Positions 1 through 11,701 of a stretch of DNA of 64,000 nucleotides are shown in pieces. Within the stretch, counting starts at the first letter, position 1. Every line of letters starts with the position of its first letter. Made by a program: the position numbers and the translations under genes. This stretch comes from Moesziomyces globuligerus (Eukaryota > Basidiomycota > Ustilaginomycetes > Ustilaginales > Ustilaginaceae). The notes below the pieces were generated by a model. That model had not been told where the DNA came from. It made no database searches and saw nothing but the letters and a program-made list of their open reading frames with translations. The DNA lies in assembly GCA_030849465.1 (NCBI GenBank), contig JARVLF010000010.1, positions 620,001 through 684,000 of the forward strand, given 5' to 3'.

Positions 1-2
1 GC

Positions 3-296
3 GCTGGCGCAGGTCCCGCCGTCGCTTCCGCAGCCATCGCCATCATCCAGGATATGAAGCGAGCCGGCCACCCTTCCTTGCACGCGAGCTTGCATCCATC
101 TCCCACAGACGATTGGCTTGCCGCTCTTTCCATCTCGGACAACATCGTCAACGGCGTCAGTCCCATCCTCATCAGCATCGTCTACAGCCTCACCATCGAG
201 ACCGCCCTGCCTTCCACATGTTTCCTCATCCCCACCATCGGTTACGTTCTGTCCTTCGCCTTTCTCGCACTGGTCAAGTCCCCATCCATCCCGTAG
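3..296 (+). CDS. C-terminal end of a membrane transporter (probably MFS), 5' end outside the window
   Basis: An open frame enters from the window edge and runs to a TAG at 294-296, giving about 97 residues. It holds two hydrophobic stretches, around ISIVYSLTIETA and LIPTIGYVLSFAFLALV, separated by a short polar turn, and ends in a short cytosolic tail. This resembles the last two helices of a major facilitator transporter, but no diagnostic MFS loop motif is present in the fragment, so the family is inferred from topology only. The internal ATG at 54 is not the true start, because the frame is open upstream of it. It converges with the cyclin gene on the other strand. Confidence 0.55.
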   Translation, partial: AGAGPAVASAAIAIIQDMKRAGHPSLHASLHPSPTDDWLAALSISDNIVNGVSPILISIVYSLTIETALPSTCFLIPTIGYVLSFAFLALVKSPSIP

Positions 297-889
297 ACTC
301 GCACGAGCAACTTTGTTAACTTCCCCTTGATGCAGCGCGCGTTTCCTACGCTGAGATACTAGGTTTAGAGACAAAGCGAAACACAAACGACGGCACGCAG
401 GTAGAATGGTTGTTCGCAGATCTTTGTTTTGCATTTGCACTTGCAAGATATGAAGAGATAGAGATAAAAGGGGGGGGGAGGGAGATGCTAAGTGATTGAA
501 AAGGGTTGCCAAACCCATTTGCGAGTAGATACCAAGGGGGGGTACCGAGGGGGGGCGAGTGACCCCGACGAAGCCCGGAGTGGATTAGTGGATGCGCGCT
601 ATGATCCTATGCTAGTGAGAGAGATGTAGTGACGGTGACCAAAGACATAAATGCTACGACAGATAGACAGAGAGAGACAAGGAGAGTGAGAGGGGGGAAG
701 GAGAGTGCTGCTGTTTGAGTCCGGTGATCTTTTCGGTTGTCCAGCCTGCACCTCGCCTCTTGCTTGATGGACATGCAGCCCGCCGCATGTGCCAAACAAG
801 TCGAGAGGGATGGTTCAGGGATGTGACTCAACCCGGATCCCGTGGAAAGAAGGACAGAGGGAAGGAAAGGGAGTAAGGACATTAGATCC
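297..889. other. Convergent intergenic region, no gene seen
   Basis: This is the shared 3' flank of the transporter fragment and the minus-strand cyclin gene. It contains several short G runs (around 470, 535 and 551) and purine-rich stretches, but no open frame that looks coding. Confidence 0.7.
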
Positions 890-2206
890 TTAGTAGGCTG
901 CCGAGGACTGGTGTCCGCCGAGCATCCTGGAGAGCAGGTTGGAGCTGCTTCGCACGCTACGCATCGAATGCGAGACGGGGATGTGAGCCTGACTCGGCTG
1001 CTGCATGTTGATGTGCGAAGAGGTGCTCTTCTTGAGGCTCGAAGGCACTGCCTGAGAGAGGTAGCGGTGCATGACCGAGCCAGGCTTGTGAGCCTCGAGC
1101 TCCTCGCTCTGCACCACCATGACCGGGTGCGAGCGGCTGGATGGAAGCCCCGACACCGAGTGCTGCTGCATGCGTGCATCCAGGCCCTCGTGCTCGAGAT
1201 AATCGTCCTCGTAGTCGTCGTAGTCTTCTGCCGACGAGGAGGACGAGCCGTTGTCGTCGGTCAACTCGGCTTCCGACGAGGTCGAGCTGGAGTTGGACTC
1301 GGCCGAGTCCTGTCGGCTCATGAGCGACGATGCCTGTTGGCCGTACACCTCCTTGGGGGAGGCGTCCAGCGAGTCGGGCGAGTCGTAGGCCGCCGAACGG
1401 CGGTGCTGTTCGTACCGGGTCGTCTCGCTCTTCTGGTTCCAGCAAGGTACCTCGGATGCGGGCAGGTTACGAAGGTGGACGCGGCGCTCGCTGGCGCGGA
1501 CGTAGCGTTCACGCTCGCGGCCGCACTCGAGACCACGGAGGTGCATCTCGCGACGACCGGCTTCGGAGCGGGTCTCGACACGTCGGAAGAAGGGCGCGAA
1601 GTGTACCATGAGCTCCTCCTCCTCGATACGAAGGTCGTAGTCGAGAAGGTAGAGGAGCTGCTTCTCCATGAGGTTGACCTCGGCCTGAGAGAAGAGAGCG
1701 GCGTACTTGTTCCAGTGCTTGTTCTTGGGCGAGGAGTCGTTGAGGTACTTGGCGGCAACGATGAGCGTGGCGAGGAAGACGCGGTGGCGCGTGCAGTGCA
1801 TACCCTTGGCGACGCGAGGAAGCCTCGACCTCAAGCGGTCGAGGTAGACCAGCGTGCAAAGCAGCGTGGGCACCTGGACGTTGGACCTTTCAACGAGGAG
1901 AGCAATGAAGGTTTCCAAGCTGGGAAGTCCGTTGATCTCGAGCTTGCCCGCGGGGTCGGCCTCGGCGGAGGCGATGGAGCGAGTAGGCGTGGCGGGCGGG
2001 GTGTCGGGAGACTGTGCCGAGCCACACTGAATAACATGAGCGGCTTGGTTGGCGAGGTAGACGACCATCTCGCGCGTGACTGGGCTCTTGATGAGGTCAG
2101 TGATGGCAGGGTTGTGGACGAGCTTGGGTATCAAGCTAGCGGGATGGCGGCGGAGGAAGCTCGAGTTGAGGGTCGAGGCCGAGGTGGAGGCCTGCGAAGA
2201 AGACAT
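890..2206 (-). CDS. Pcl1/2-type cyclin (partner of a Pho85-like CDK)
   Basis: The intronless 438-codon frame starts at an ATG at 2206. Residues about 91-200 form a cyclin box: a first helix set [14 protein letters not shown], then [17 protein letters not shown], then [26 protein letters not shown], then [14 protein letters not shown]. The NKHW and [11 protein letters not shown] signatures are typical of the Pcl1/Pcl2/Pcl9 branch of Pho85 cyclins, which act at G1 and in polarised growth. The N-terminus carries TP/SP sites ([11 protein letters not shown]). The C-terminal 230 residues are acidic, Ser-rich and probably disordered. The smut gene pcl12, a cyclin used in the infectious filament, belongs to this class, but I cannot say from sequence alone whether this is its orthologue. 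The long plus-strand frame over the same DNA is an antisense shadow. Confidence 0.87.
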   Translation of the reverse strand: MSSSQASTSASTLNSSFLRRHPASLIPKLVHNPAITDLIKSPVTREMVVYLANQAAHVIQCGSAQSPDTPPATPTRSIASAEADPAGKLEINGLPSLETFIALLVERSNVQVPTLLCTLVYLDRLRSRLPRVAKGMHCTRHRVFLATLIVAAKYLNDSSPKNKHWNKYAALFSQAEVNLMEKQLLYLLDYDLRIEEEELMVHFAPFFRRVETRSEAGRREMHLRGLECGRERERYVRASERRVHLRNLPASEVPCWNQKSETTRYEQHRRSAAYDSPDSLDASPKEVYGQQASSLMSRQDSAESNSSSTSSEAELTDDNGSSSSSAEDYDDYEDDYLEHEGLDARMQQHSVSGLPSSRSHPVMVVQSEELEAHKPGSVMHRYLSQAVPSSLKKSTSSHINMQQPSQAHIPVSHSMRSVRSSSNLLSRMLGGHQSSAAY

Positions 2207-5200
2207 GGCGACGTTGGAGGGAGGGTGTTGGGGGGGAAAGGGTGGCGTGTGGAGGGTAGCGATGGAGGGACGTTGCGAAAGACGTAGGACACCGGTGCGA
2301 GGGTCTTATAGGAGCGTCGGAGATGGAAGCAAGATAGACGCCGCGATGAGGCTGCAGATGAAGCAGGTGATGGTGCGTTTAAGGTTGAGGGGGGGAGCAG
2401 GGATCGACTTGGGCAAGCAGCAGCGATGACGGGTGTTGCAGACGAGGCGGAACGCGTTGGCGAGCGAGACGAGCAAACAAGGGGGAGGGGGGCGATGGTG
2501 GCGTGCAGGGGGTGGCCAGGGTGATGGTAGAGGGAATGCTAAGCGAGGCGGGCTGGGCTGAGAGCGTGGATTGCTGGTCAAGCAAGGGGGGGTTGATCGG
2601 AATTGGACGTGTGTTTGGTAGATGCGAGGGGTCTTTTAAGGAAAGGGTCAAGCTGTGGAAGCGAAGCAGATGGCGGCGGGGGAGGTTGTTGGACAGGTGA
2701 GGTGCACGCGGCGGGCGTCGGCAAGGGGTCGCAGGGGAGGGGCGATGAGCGAGAGCGTGTAGGATGGGAAGAAATGGAGCAAGCGGGTGTCAGGAGAACG
2801 AGCTCTAAGCAAGGCAAGATAGGCGAGGTGAGGCGCAGGAGCTGTCGATGACACCGGAACAGGAAGGGGCTCTGGGAACGACGCTCCACGGGCGAGGAGC
2901 GGTGCGAGCAAGGAACGCGACGAGGCAGGCAGGTAGGTAGGCAGAAGCGCGCGGGCAGAAGCACAAAGGCATTTGGGCCGCATGAACGCAAGAGCGCGAC
3001 AGGTACAGCACGCCAACGCGACACCTGTCACCGACGATTGCCACTTGCGCTTCGGAGAGGGTGGGAAGCGGCGGATGCACCCCGATGGCGCCGAACTGGA
3101 AGCACCATGTGCAGCTACGCCGAGCCAGGAAAACGCTCTCGCCGAACCCAAGCGCCGGGCCAACCAGAGGAGCCAAGCCAAGGAAGCCGACGAGGGAACG
3201 AAAGAACGCGGGCGCAGCGCTGCCCGCGGCGACTGAACCATAGCGGACGAAATTCGCTCGCGAGCCAGAGCAGGAATGGACGAACGAACCGAGCGACCAG
3301 CCATCGAAGCAGGCAGACGAGCGGAGGAGCGATGCGGAGGCGAACGAGGAGCAGGTGAGCTGCGCGCCTCAGAGCGCACGGAGGCGGCACATGCACGTCT
3401 GCTTGACAGGTCCGAGATGCAGGTGCGAGGGAATCAAGCACGCTAGCCGAGCTGCAGCAGTGGGCGTGCGGACACAGGGCGAGGAGAGAGGGGGCGGGAA
3501 TGCGAGCAAGCAAACGCAGCAGCGTTGGCGCCTGCAAGCCATCGCACCGCACTCCTGGCAAGTGTAGGCGGGTGGGAAAAAGAACAAGCGAGGCGCTGCA
3601 CCGCATTGCAACTGGGCACAAATTGCAATTGCAGCCAGGCGCTTGGCTTGCCGCCTGGCTCCCGAGCGCCTAGCCGAGGCACTTGAGCTGCTTAAGCTGC
3701 GCGCGCCCCTACCCCTTGCCACCGCATTCCAGCCCAAGGCTCGTCGCTGCTGGCCGCTAAATCGCAGGCGTTGCAAGCTTGCGAGGATCGTCGGCTGTCC
3801 CGTTCCATCGCTCCCTTGCTGCCCCTTGCCTGTGATGGCTTCAGCCCAGCCTGAATTGGCTCGCGAGAGATCGGCCAGCAGCAGGAGTGCGGATCCCAGC
3901 GATCGACAGCAGGTCCAGAAGCAGCAGCAGCAGCAGCTGCTGCCGCCCCAAGATTCGCGGCTCAGTGTGCTCCACGACCGAGCCAAACCAGGGCGGGTCA
4001 TCGAGACGGGCATGTCCTTGCATGACTCCGGGGCCACATAAGCTAGGTCGTCGGCGGCGTGCGAGTCCGCTCGAGAGCAACCTTTGTCGCCGAGTCGGAG
4101 GAGCAAAAGAGAGCAACTCCGACTGCGTGGTGACCTGAGGGTGCGAGCTTCTGAGCTGCCTGGTTCAGGCACGAGCGAAAGCCAGCGAGGATGCAGACTC
4201 GTCCACGTACGCAGGCACCACCGAGCGGGCGTGCCTTGCAACAGGCCGCCCGAAGGGCGCAGAGGGAAAGACAGCGCACGCAGCGGCTCGGAAATGCTGA
4301 GACTTTGGCCTGTGAGCGATGCAGCGCATGCAGCCGCCGATGTGCACAATGCCGTCCAGGAGCAGGAATGCCACCGTGGCAGAGCCTCGAACCGGGACAC
4401 CACGCCACGCGCCTAAAGTTCGAATTCCTCCCTCGTTTGACTTTCCCCACCTTGCAAGCGCGAGGCGCATGCCAAGCAGAAATGAAAGACGAGAGAGAAA
4501 TGGAAAATGGAAATGAAAATCCCACTCTGGCCAAGGCGGGACCGCGTCGATTGTCCGTGCGCCTCGAGCTCCACCAGGCCCTATCGTCGGTCGGGCGAGC
4601 GACGCGTGAAGCTCGGATTTTCCCAAGCCTATGCGATGCGCTTCGCCTCATTCCGAACACCCTGTGAAACTTCGATGCAGTGCATGGCTCCGTGCCCACG
4701 CTTGCGCACGTCCGCCTGCACCTGGGGTTGGTTCAACGGTACCGAGCTTCGGCATCCGCTCGCTCGATCGGCAGACCGTGCGCACAGCGAATCGCGCAAG
4801 GCCGGCTCAGGCGGCGGCCCGATCTGTGCCTGGCTTGCCGGGCCTCGGGGCAGCCGATGCTCGCGCGCTGGTTGACCAAAGCTCCGACTGCCCAAGTCGC
4901 CATATCGCCGAAGCTGTCCGCACCTGCCGATCCGCCAGGCCGCCGAGAGGCAATCGCTGCCTTCCAGCTGGAAACCTCGCCGACTGTTCGATGCACGGCG
5001 AAGGTCGAAGGGGCACCCAACGTGAAGCGGACACAAGCGTACGGGCTGCGGCGATTGGCTTCGCGACTGGGCCCGCTGGATCCAGATCTGGGAGGCAGCA
5101 ACTTCGCGAGAATGCGCCTGAGACGCGTTGGCACGCGTCGACGTGACTGCGCTCGGTGTTGGTCTCGCCTGGCTGCCAATTGGCAATTCCGCGCGAGTCT

Positions 5201-8200
5201 CTGCTCCGCTTCCCATTGAAGCGCCTTGGACGCGCCACCCAAAAATCCGGCCGCCACCAACGATACAGAGCGGCGATTTGCCACCTCCAAGGGCATGGTC
5301 CAGGCCTCCAATGCCGGCCAGCAGTCGTCAGGCGAATTCGGATTCGAGGCTTTGCGCTGACTGTTGTCCCTGAAAGGGGGCGCCCTGACGGAACGCCCAC
5401 GGTACCATCTGCCACCTCGGCAAAAGCGGCCTGCGGCCAAAAAGCTTTGGCATCGAGAGGAGGCGCAGCGACAAGAGGCGCAGCGACAATGCGAATTGTG
5501 GCTCAAGGGCGGCCAAAGGATTTGATCCAGGCGAGCCGGTCAAGTGCTGGAAGCGAGCTGCCACATGTACGGCGTCTGCTCTTCAGCCACAATCTGCATG
5601 GTCGCTACGCCTGCTTCCTCTCAGCGCCCATGCAGACCCGCCGACCCGCCGAGCCGCCTCCTCTCGGGGTCGCCCTTTGCAGCTGTCTGAGCGCCATGCG
5701 AGTGCAGATGGTCGCGGTGTTGGACAAAGCAGGCGGCTGAAGCGCTGGGCGGACTTCGTAAGAACCGCAGCCCGGCTATGCTTACAAACGCCCCGCACCC
5801 GGCTCATGCTGCCGCGCCATGTGCGATTTAACCGTGCGCCGTGCCTGGCACCTTCCGATGTTCCGCACCAGCCGAGCGGGACTCTTGCCATTCTCACAAA
5901 CACTAGCCATCCGACGGAAGCGATGCAAACGAAACTTTAAGACTCACCTTGACAGGATCAATCGAGCTTCGGGTGATGCTCGGCCCGTAAGATTTGGAAT
6001 GTGGCTGGCGGCGTGATCGTTTGAGACGATCGTCCTGGGGTGGGGTGATCGGATCAAGTCGAGGTCGGGCGAGAGATCGGTGGTGTAGGAGTCAAGGCGT
6101 CTCCTTTCGGGTTCGAGCTCGACGGCGCACTCTCTTTCACTGTCGCTTCTGTCTCTGATTTCGTCTGTCTTTAAGTCGTAGCAGTCGAGTCGGGTCACTG
6201 AGGTTTGGCGAAGCACGGGACGATGCGTGTGGGTGAAGCGTTCTGCGCTGGGATTTCGGGTCGACGGCAAGATCGTGAGATGGCCAGATTGGTTCTCGTA
6301 CGGCAGGCAGCTGTTTGTTTGAGCACGGGCGGGCGATGTCCTGTAGGCGGTGGGGAAGCGAGGCGGAGTGTGTCAAGCTGGCAGGGCGAGCTTAATGTTC
6401 TGCTGCCAGGGGTTGCAAAACAAAAGAAGCGGTCTCAAAATGCTCTGAGCTGCACTTCTTATGGCTCGTCAGCCCTTTGTGAAGCGTTGCCGGGAGAGGC
6501 GATTGGATTTGGCGTGATCCGGGGCGAGAAAGATCGGCAAAGGGCGCAAGCTGAACTCGAACCAGTCGAGTGGCTTGGAATGAAAAGTTGGACCGGGAAG
6601 CGGCAGAAGAGGCGGAAAGCGCAGCGAAAGAGAGTTGGCAATGTCGAGCTCCAACGTGAGAGTCGACGGCAAAAGAAGTGAACAAAAAGGCTTGCAAGTG
6701 GTAAAGAGCAAAAGGCAAAGGTGTGCGAACAACGTAGAGATGGTGGGAGTGGGAAATCAAGAGTGCCGCTTGTCCACTTTAGAGGAACCACCAACCTCAG
6801 GTGCAGCTCCAGCAATGCAGACCAGTCCTCCTCCAGGGTTGAAGCTCGTCATCACAGCTTCGACTGGCGCTTCAGAGCAATCAGGGCTGTGGAGCCCGTT
6901 GTGGGTCGGCGAGGCACGGGTTCCAGGTGACCGTACAGGCTCTTGGCCTGCTGCCTCGCTGTCAGCAGCACGGGTAGGCGCTTCATCCAACCCGCTTGCC
7001 GAAGGCATCTCTCTGGGCACAAAGAGCTGAACTGTGCTCTCGAGGCTGCTCCGTAGGGTCTACGTCGGCGAGAAGCTGGCGTCGACCTCGCGAGCCGCCT
7101 CTTGCAACGAGGCGTTGGTTAAGAATGTGGGCGGGAGAAACTCCTTCAACCTGAACAGGTACGACAGACAGCAGGCGGCTTGAACGGCGCTTTGTATGAC
7201 GGGCGGGTGCATGAGCTGGTGCGCAGCATGCAGGCTGGCCACGACTACGTGGGTCTATGGATGGGTACGGCAAGAGCTGGCGCGCTTGCTAGGAAGCTTG
7301 GCAGCCCGCCTCCGGCGCCTTGCAGCGCACGTCCTGATGCTGGGAGGAACGGTTTCAGAATCGAGCTCGGCGATAGCTTTGTCCTTTCCTCACTTTTTCT
7401 TCCTCCCCGTTCTGAACGACGAGGCACACTGATGTCGGGAGTGTCGGTGTCATTCGAGCGAGCTGCACGCTTGGCGACGTCAGTGTGGTGGACTCTCAGA
7501 CACTGCGAGATCCGCGCGCGGTGGCGGGTCGGGGCTGGACCCTTTGGGTGCGGAATTGCGTGTTCACTGCAGATGCGACATATCAGATCGGCTCGAAAGC
7601 AAACTTTCTCTCTCTCCTTGCTGGCTTGGGATCAGTTACTTGCTAAAACATACCGATGCACTGGACAGGGTGGGTCTTGGCAGTGGTGATCGACATTAGC
7701 CACAGCACCCGGGGCTGCAAGTGAGGGTCCGTCGCAGCGGAACGGAAGACATTCGCCTCAGTCGATGCTGCACTTCTTATCTGTGCTGCGCCCGGCCGAT
7801 AGGAGCCGCCCAATTGAAGGACAAGTGTCGCATTTTTTCGGCGTAACATCGTGACGCTTATTCTGCCGTATGCAGGGCTTTTTCTCTTCAATTTCGTGGT
7901 TGCTTTTAATTTGTGGTTCCAGCATGAGTGGGATGAAGACGTTGCCAGATGTGAACTGACGAAACAGCATTGTTCGAGTCGGATGCATCATCACGGCAGG
8001 CAGCGAGAAGGACAGGGCGATGCAGAGCTGCCTGAGCACCAACTGCCAAGACTGAGCAGTCACAGAACGACGACTGACAGCCATTCGGGCGGGGGTCTGC
8101 ATCGGACAGCCAACATGATCATGAACAGCCCCGATGGCCCGATCTGAAGTCAAAGGCCCGCAATGATCCGACCCGAACGCAACGCCTATATCGCTGTTGG

Positions 8201-8870
8201 CTTCATGCACAACTGCATTCGCCGAAAGAGCGACGTGCACGGCGGCGCTGCCAGAATTGCCCGACGACAGGATCAACCTTGGCATCGAGCCTGTCCCGAC
8301 AGATCCGAACCCTTTTCGGCCCGTTTCGCACCGCGGGCACAGATCACCGCTTCAGTCCAAGTCGCGAAGAGGCATCGGGACCACTACCCAACCGCGCGAG
8401 CGAGCAGGTCGGATCGGGCAAGATGCGTGGGGGAAAAGGGTTTGGGTTGCGACACAGCCGCTTGGGCCGGCGAGATCCGGTCAAGCCCAAAGGCCCGCGC
8501 TTTCAACTCGCTCCGGAAAACTCCACAACCCCAGCCCGAGCAGTGTGCTCGAGGCACCAGTGCTTGGACCCCTTGTCCCGGCCTCGGGTCGCCGAGGTCG
8601 AGGCAACGGTCGCGGCTGTACGCTGCGAGACCCCGTGACTGGGACGGCCTGGCGCCTCCACAGAGTGCCAGGCGGACGGCTTCCGCACAAGCATGCCTCG
8701 ATCGGCAGACACTTCCCCCACGACTTAGCGGCAGAATCCAACACATCATCGGACCGCATCGGAAGCTCGCAACCTGACCGAGCTCAGTCGCAAGCAGCAA
8801 AGCCACCACCCCGCACCTCACCACCACCATCTGCACTCACACAATTCCACCTGACCATACACAAGACACG
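2207..8870. other. 6.6-kb gene-free region between the cyclin and fbp1 starts
   Basis: This is a divergent region between two gene starts. Many frames are open here because of high GC, the longest being 344 codons on minus at 3369-4403. All are rich in Arg, Ala, Ser, Cys and Trp, with no recognisable domain, no hydrophobic pattern and no partner exons. A pyrimidine-rich leader on the minus strand lies just upstream of the cyclin ATG. A 15-base direct repeat lies at about 5459-5489. The length suggests extended promoters or non-coding transcripts. Confidence 0.6.
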
Positions 8871-10336
8871 ATGGGTGCCGAAGACTACTCTCCCCCTGCC
8901 ACCGACATCATCACGCTCACGCGCCATGTGCTGACGGAAGGCTTCAAACGTCGCGAGGAAAGCGCTGCAAGCGGTGACCTGACCATCCTGCTCAGCTCGC
9001 TTCAGACCACATGGTACGTGGCAGCAGGATCACGTCTTGGTGTCTGCGCCGAGACAACCCCTCCTCTCCTGGCCGAGCTCCCTTACTGACCTCACTTTGA
9101 CGCATCGACACTCCATCGGCGATTGCAGCAAGTTCATCGAGAGCAACGTGCGCAAAGCTAGCCTGATCAACCTGTAAGTCGGCTGCGGTGAGTCTATGCA
9201 AGCGCCCGACGGTCGCCAGAGCTGACGATTCTGGACTGCGCGACCCATCTCTCTGACCACGATTTCCTCTAGGATCGGCGCGGCAGGAAACACCAATGTC
9301 CAGGGCGAGGACCAGAAGAAGCTCGACGTCTTGTCGAACGAGATCATGATCAATGCGCTGCGTGCCTCGGGCAAGACCGCCGTGCTCGTGTCCGAAGAGG
9401 ACGACGAGGCCATCTTCGTGGGCGAGAAGGAAGAGGGCGGCACGTTTGAATCGACCAAGGGCAAGTACTGCGTCGTTTTTGACCCCCTGGATGGCTCGAG
9501 CAACATTGATGCCGGTGTCAACATCGGCACCATCTTCGGCATCTACCTGGTCAAGGACGGCTCCAAAGGCACCCTCGAGGATGTGCTGCGCCCTGGGCGT
9601 GAGATGGTTGCGGCGGGCTACTGCATGTACGGCTCATCGGCCAACCTGGTGCTGACCACGGGCAACGGCGTCAACGGCTACACGCTCGACAACCAGATCG
9701 GCGAATTCATCCTGACGCACCCCAACATCCGCCTGCCGAGCCGCGGCAAGATCTACTCGATCAACGAGGGCAACAGCATGTACTACCACGAGCCCGTGCT
9801 CAAGTACCTCGACAGCATCAAGTTCCCCAAGGGAGAGGGCGCCAAGCCGTACTCGGCCCGTTACATTGGATCCATGGTGGCCGACGTGCACCGAACCCTC
9901 CTGTACGGCGGCATCTTTGGCTACCCTGACGACAAGAAGTCCAAGTCGGGCAAGCTCCGCATGCTGTACGAGGCCTTCCCGATGGCTTTCCTGACAGAGC
10001 AGGTGAGTGGATCCTCCAGCATTGGCGCCCCAACTGCAATGTGTGGGCCAGAACATCTCCTCGGCTGGCTTCGCGGTACATGACACTGACGCACGTCCCT
10101 TTCTGCTGCTATCTAGGCCGGCGGACTGGCCACCACGGGTACGGAGCGCATCCTCGACATTCAGCCCACCTCGATCCACCAGCGCTGCCCCGTCTTCCTC
10201 GGCTCGAAAGAAGACGTGCAGGACCTGTAAGTTGACGGCTCCGGCCCCGCGAATGCCTTAGGCACACGTCACTGATGGCTCTGGTTTTTGATTACATCTT
10301 CTTTTTCGGCCCACCAGCATCAAGTGCTACCAGTAA
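8871..10336 (+). CDS. FBP1: Fructose-1,6-bisphosphatase, five exons
   Basis: This gluconeogenic enzyme hydrolyses fructose 1,6-bisphosphate to fructose 6-phosphate in the cytosol. I read the exons as 8871-9013, 9129-9173, 9273-10002, 10117-10226 and 10318-10336. All four introns (115, 99, 114 and 91 bases) begin GTAAGT, GTGAGT or GTACGT and end AG, and joining them keeps frame. The product is 348 residues, the usual size for fungal FBPase. Family hallmarks are [13 protein letters not shown] near residue 35, [17 protein letters not shown], the metal- and substrate-site motif [23 protein letters not shown], and the C-terminal [14 protein letters not shown] with [11 protein letters not shown]. 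The last exon encodes only the end of IKCYQ. The N-terminus reads MGAED, so the second-residue proline that marks yeast Fbp1 for GID degradation is absent. Confidence 0.95.
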
Positions 10337-10682
10337 AGTGGCTTGCCTTTCACGGCCGTCTGCGTGGGGAAGGCTCGCAGCTTCAGCGTAACAGAGGACC
10401 GACCAGAGGAAGGACCACTACCATCGCCGCAATCTGATGCATAGAAGCGTACGCGTGCAGGACAGAGCGCCGGCTGCTTCTTGGATGTACAGAACTCGTC
10501 GGTTAGCAGAGCAAGGTTGAGGATCGCTGTTGATGCTTGAGATGCAACGATTCCGACTCGGCATCCGACCTGACGTCCAGAACGTTGAGCAAAGGTGACC
10601 GGTGCCGAAAGCCGTCCGGACCTCCGCGCACGGAGAACGAGTTTCGTTCCGGCAGACTCGTGCGTGGGAACAAGCTGCGAGA

Positions 10683-10691
10683 ACAAAGGGA
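10683..10691 (+). promoter_or_regulatory. Pheromone response element (PRE) match 1
   Basis: A perfect match to ACAAAGGGA, the Prf1 binding site known from Ustilago maydis mating-type promoters. It lies about 1.0 kb before the BTB-like ATG. Function is inferred from sequence and clustering. Confidence 0.6.
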
Positions 10692-10785
10692 GCCGTCCGG
10701 AAGGTTAAGCTCGCCATTTCCCGATTGTCCAAAGCCACGTGGCGCCGACTAAATTCCCACTCCCAAGCCTCATTCTGCGTATGGC

Positions 10786-10794
10786 ACAAAGGGA
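10786..10794 (+). promoter_or_regulatory. Pheromone response element (PRE) match 2
   Basis: A second perfect ACAAAGGGA in the same orientation, 103 bases after the first (start to start). Confidence 0.6.
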
Positions 10795-11158
10795 CATGAG
10801 ATACCGAGGCCCATCCCATGCACACCCGGCATCCGAGGGCCTTGAGAAGCAGCGATGCGGTTTCTCCTCCGCAGGGTCGTCGCTCAGCACTCAAAGAACA
10901 ATGAGGCACCTGCGCCCTTGGTTCCAGAATGCTTGCAAACTGATGGCAAATCTACCATTGTCCATCGTCGGGCCGCTTGACCTCGCACTCCCGTCGCTGA
11001 GTCGGGGTGAAAACCCAGCCGCAGTGCCACAGCTGCCATGCCGAACAAGCTGCCTCGTACTCGCGCTGCAGGCTCATGTGCCTTGCGCCTGGATGCAGAG
11101 CTGACCTTCGGACATTGTCGTACCGCTGGAGCCCGCCCTACTGAGCCCCCGGTGCGCA

Positions 11159-11167
11159 TCCCTTTGT
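11159..11167 (-). promoter_or_regulatory. Pheromone response element (PRE) match 3
   Basis: The plus strand reads TCCCTTTGT, the exact reverse complement of ACAAAGGGA. It lies about 540 bases before the BTB-like ATG. Confidence 0.6.
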
Positions 11168-11424
11168 CCGAGTCTTGCACGAACGCATGAGCATGATTCC
11201 AGATGGACGGCACATGAACCGCTGCATCGGGACTCGGCTAGCCCTGCTGAACCGTACGATCGCTTCGGCTCTGCAGTCCGAACAATAGGACTGGTCGCCA
11301 CCTGCCCGAACGAGCTCCGATGGAAGCCAGCTCGACCCATGCGCCCACAATGACACAGCAGGAACGCCGCTCAGCTCCAGAGACACAGACACAGGCAGGC
11401 ATGCTTTGCTGCTCGCATCTGACA

Positions 11425-11446
11425 CCCCCCCCCCCCCCCCCCCCCC
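11425..11446. repeat. 22-base poly-C tract
   Basis: An uninterrupted run of 22 C, followed after six bases by a CA dinucleotide run. It lies inside the PRE-containing promoter. The exact length in the living genome is uncertain because such runs are error-prone in sequencing. Confidence 0.9.
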
Positions 11447-11591
11447 GCAAACACACACACAGGCACGGTTGCCTGTGTCCTGCACACTGCTGCCAGTCAC
11501 ACAATCACTACTCGGGGTGTCATCTCGCTTGGGCGTCCCGTACCTCCGACTGAAAGAAAAGTGAGGCGCCTCGGATACGAACGTCTGAATG

Positions 11592-11597
11592 TATATA
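11592..11597 (+). promoter_or_regulatory. TATA box of the BTB-like gene
   Basis: TATATA lies 105 bases before the ATG at 11702. The H3 and seven-helix genes in this window have TATA-like boxes at a similar distance of about 100 bases, which supports the chosen start. Confidence 0.55.
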
Positions 11598-11701
11598 CCG
11601 CGAACCCTTCCCTCGACGAACCCACCACACCGTTCCCTTTCTCACTCCCAGACCACAACCACCATACCAGTAGCGTAGCATCGAGAAGACATCAAAGGAG
11701 A

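Larger units (their letters stand above)
10337..11701. other. Intergenic region and candidate pheromone-responsive promoter of the BTB-like gene
   Basis: This 1.37-kb region lies between the fbp1 stop and the BTB-like ATG. It holds three perfect ACAAAGGGA elements (listed separately), a 22-C tract followed by a CA run, and a TATATA box about 105 bases before the ATG. I see no credible coding frame. Confidence 0.7.

Noticed and set aside
842..2287. 481-codon plus-strand frame
   Set aside because: It lies antisense to the cyclin gene, has no domain, and is a product of high third-position GC.
2963..2971. PRE-like ACAAAGGCA upstream of the Pcl-type cyclin
   Set aside because: One mismatch at a core G, and single near-matches are expected by chance in 64 kb.
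3369..4403. 344-codon minus-strand frame in the long gap
   Set aside because: Ser/Cys/Arg-rich with no conserved motif and no regular hydrophobic pattern; typical of open frames in GC-rich non-coding DNA.
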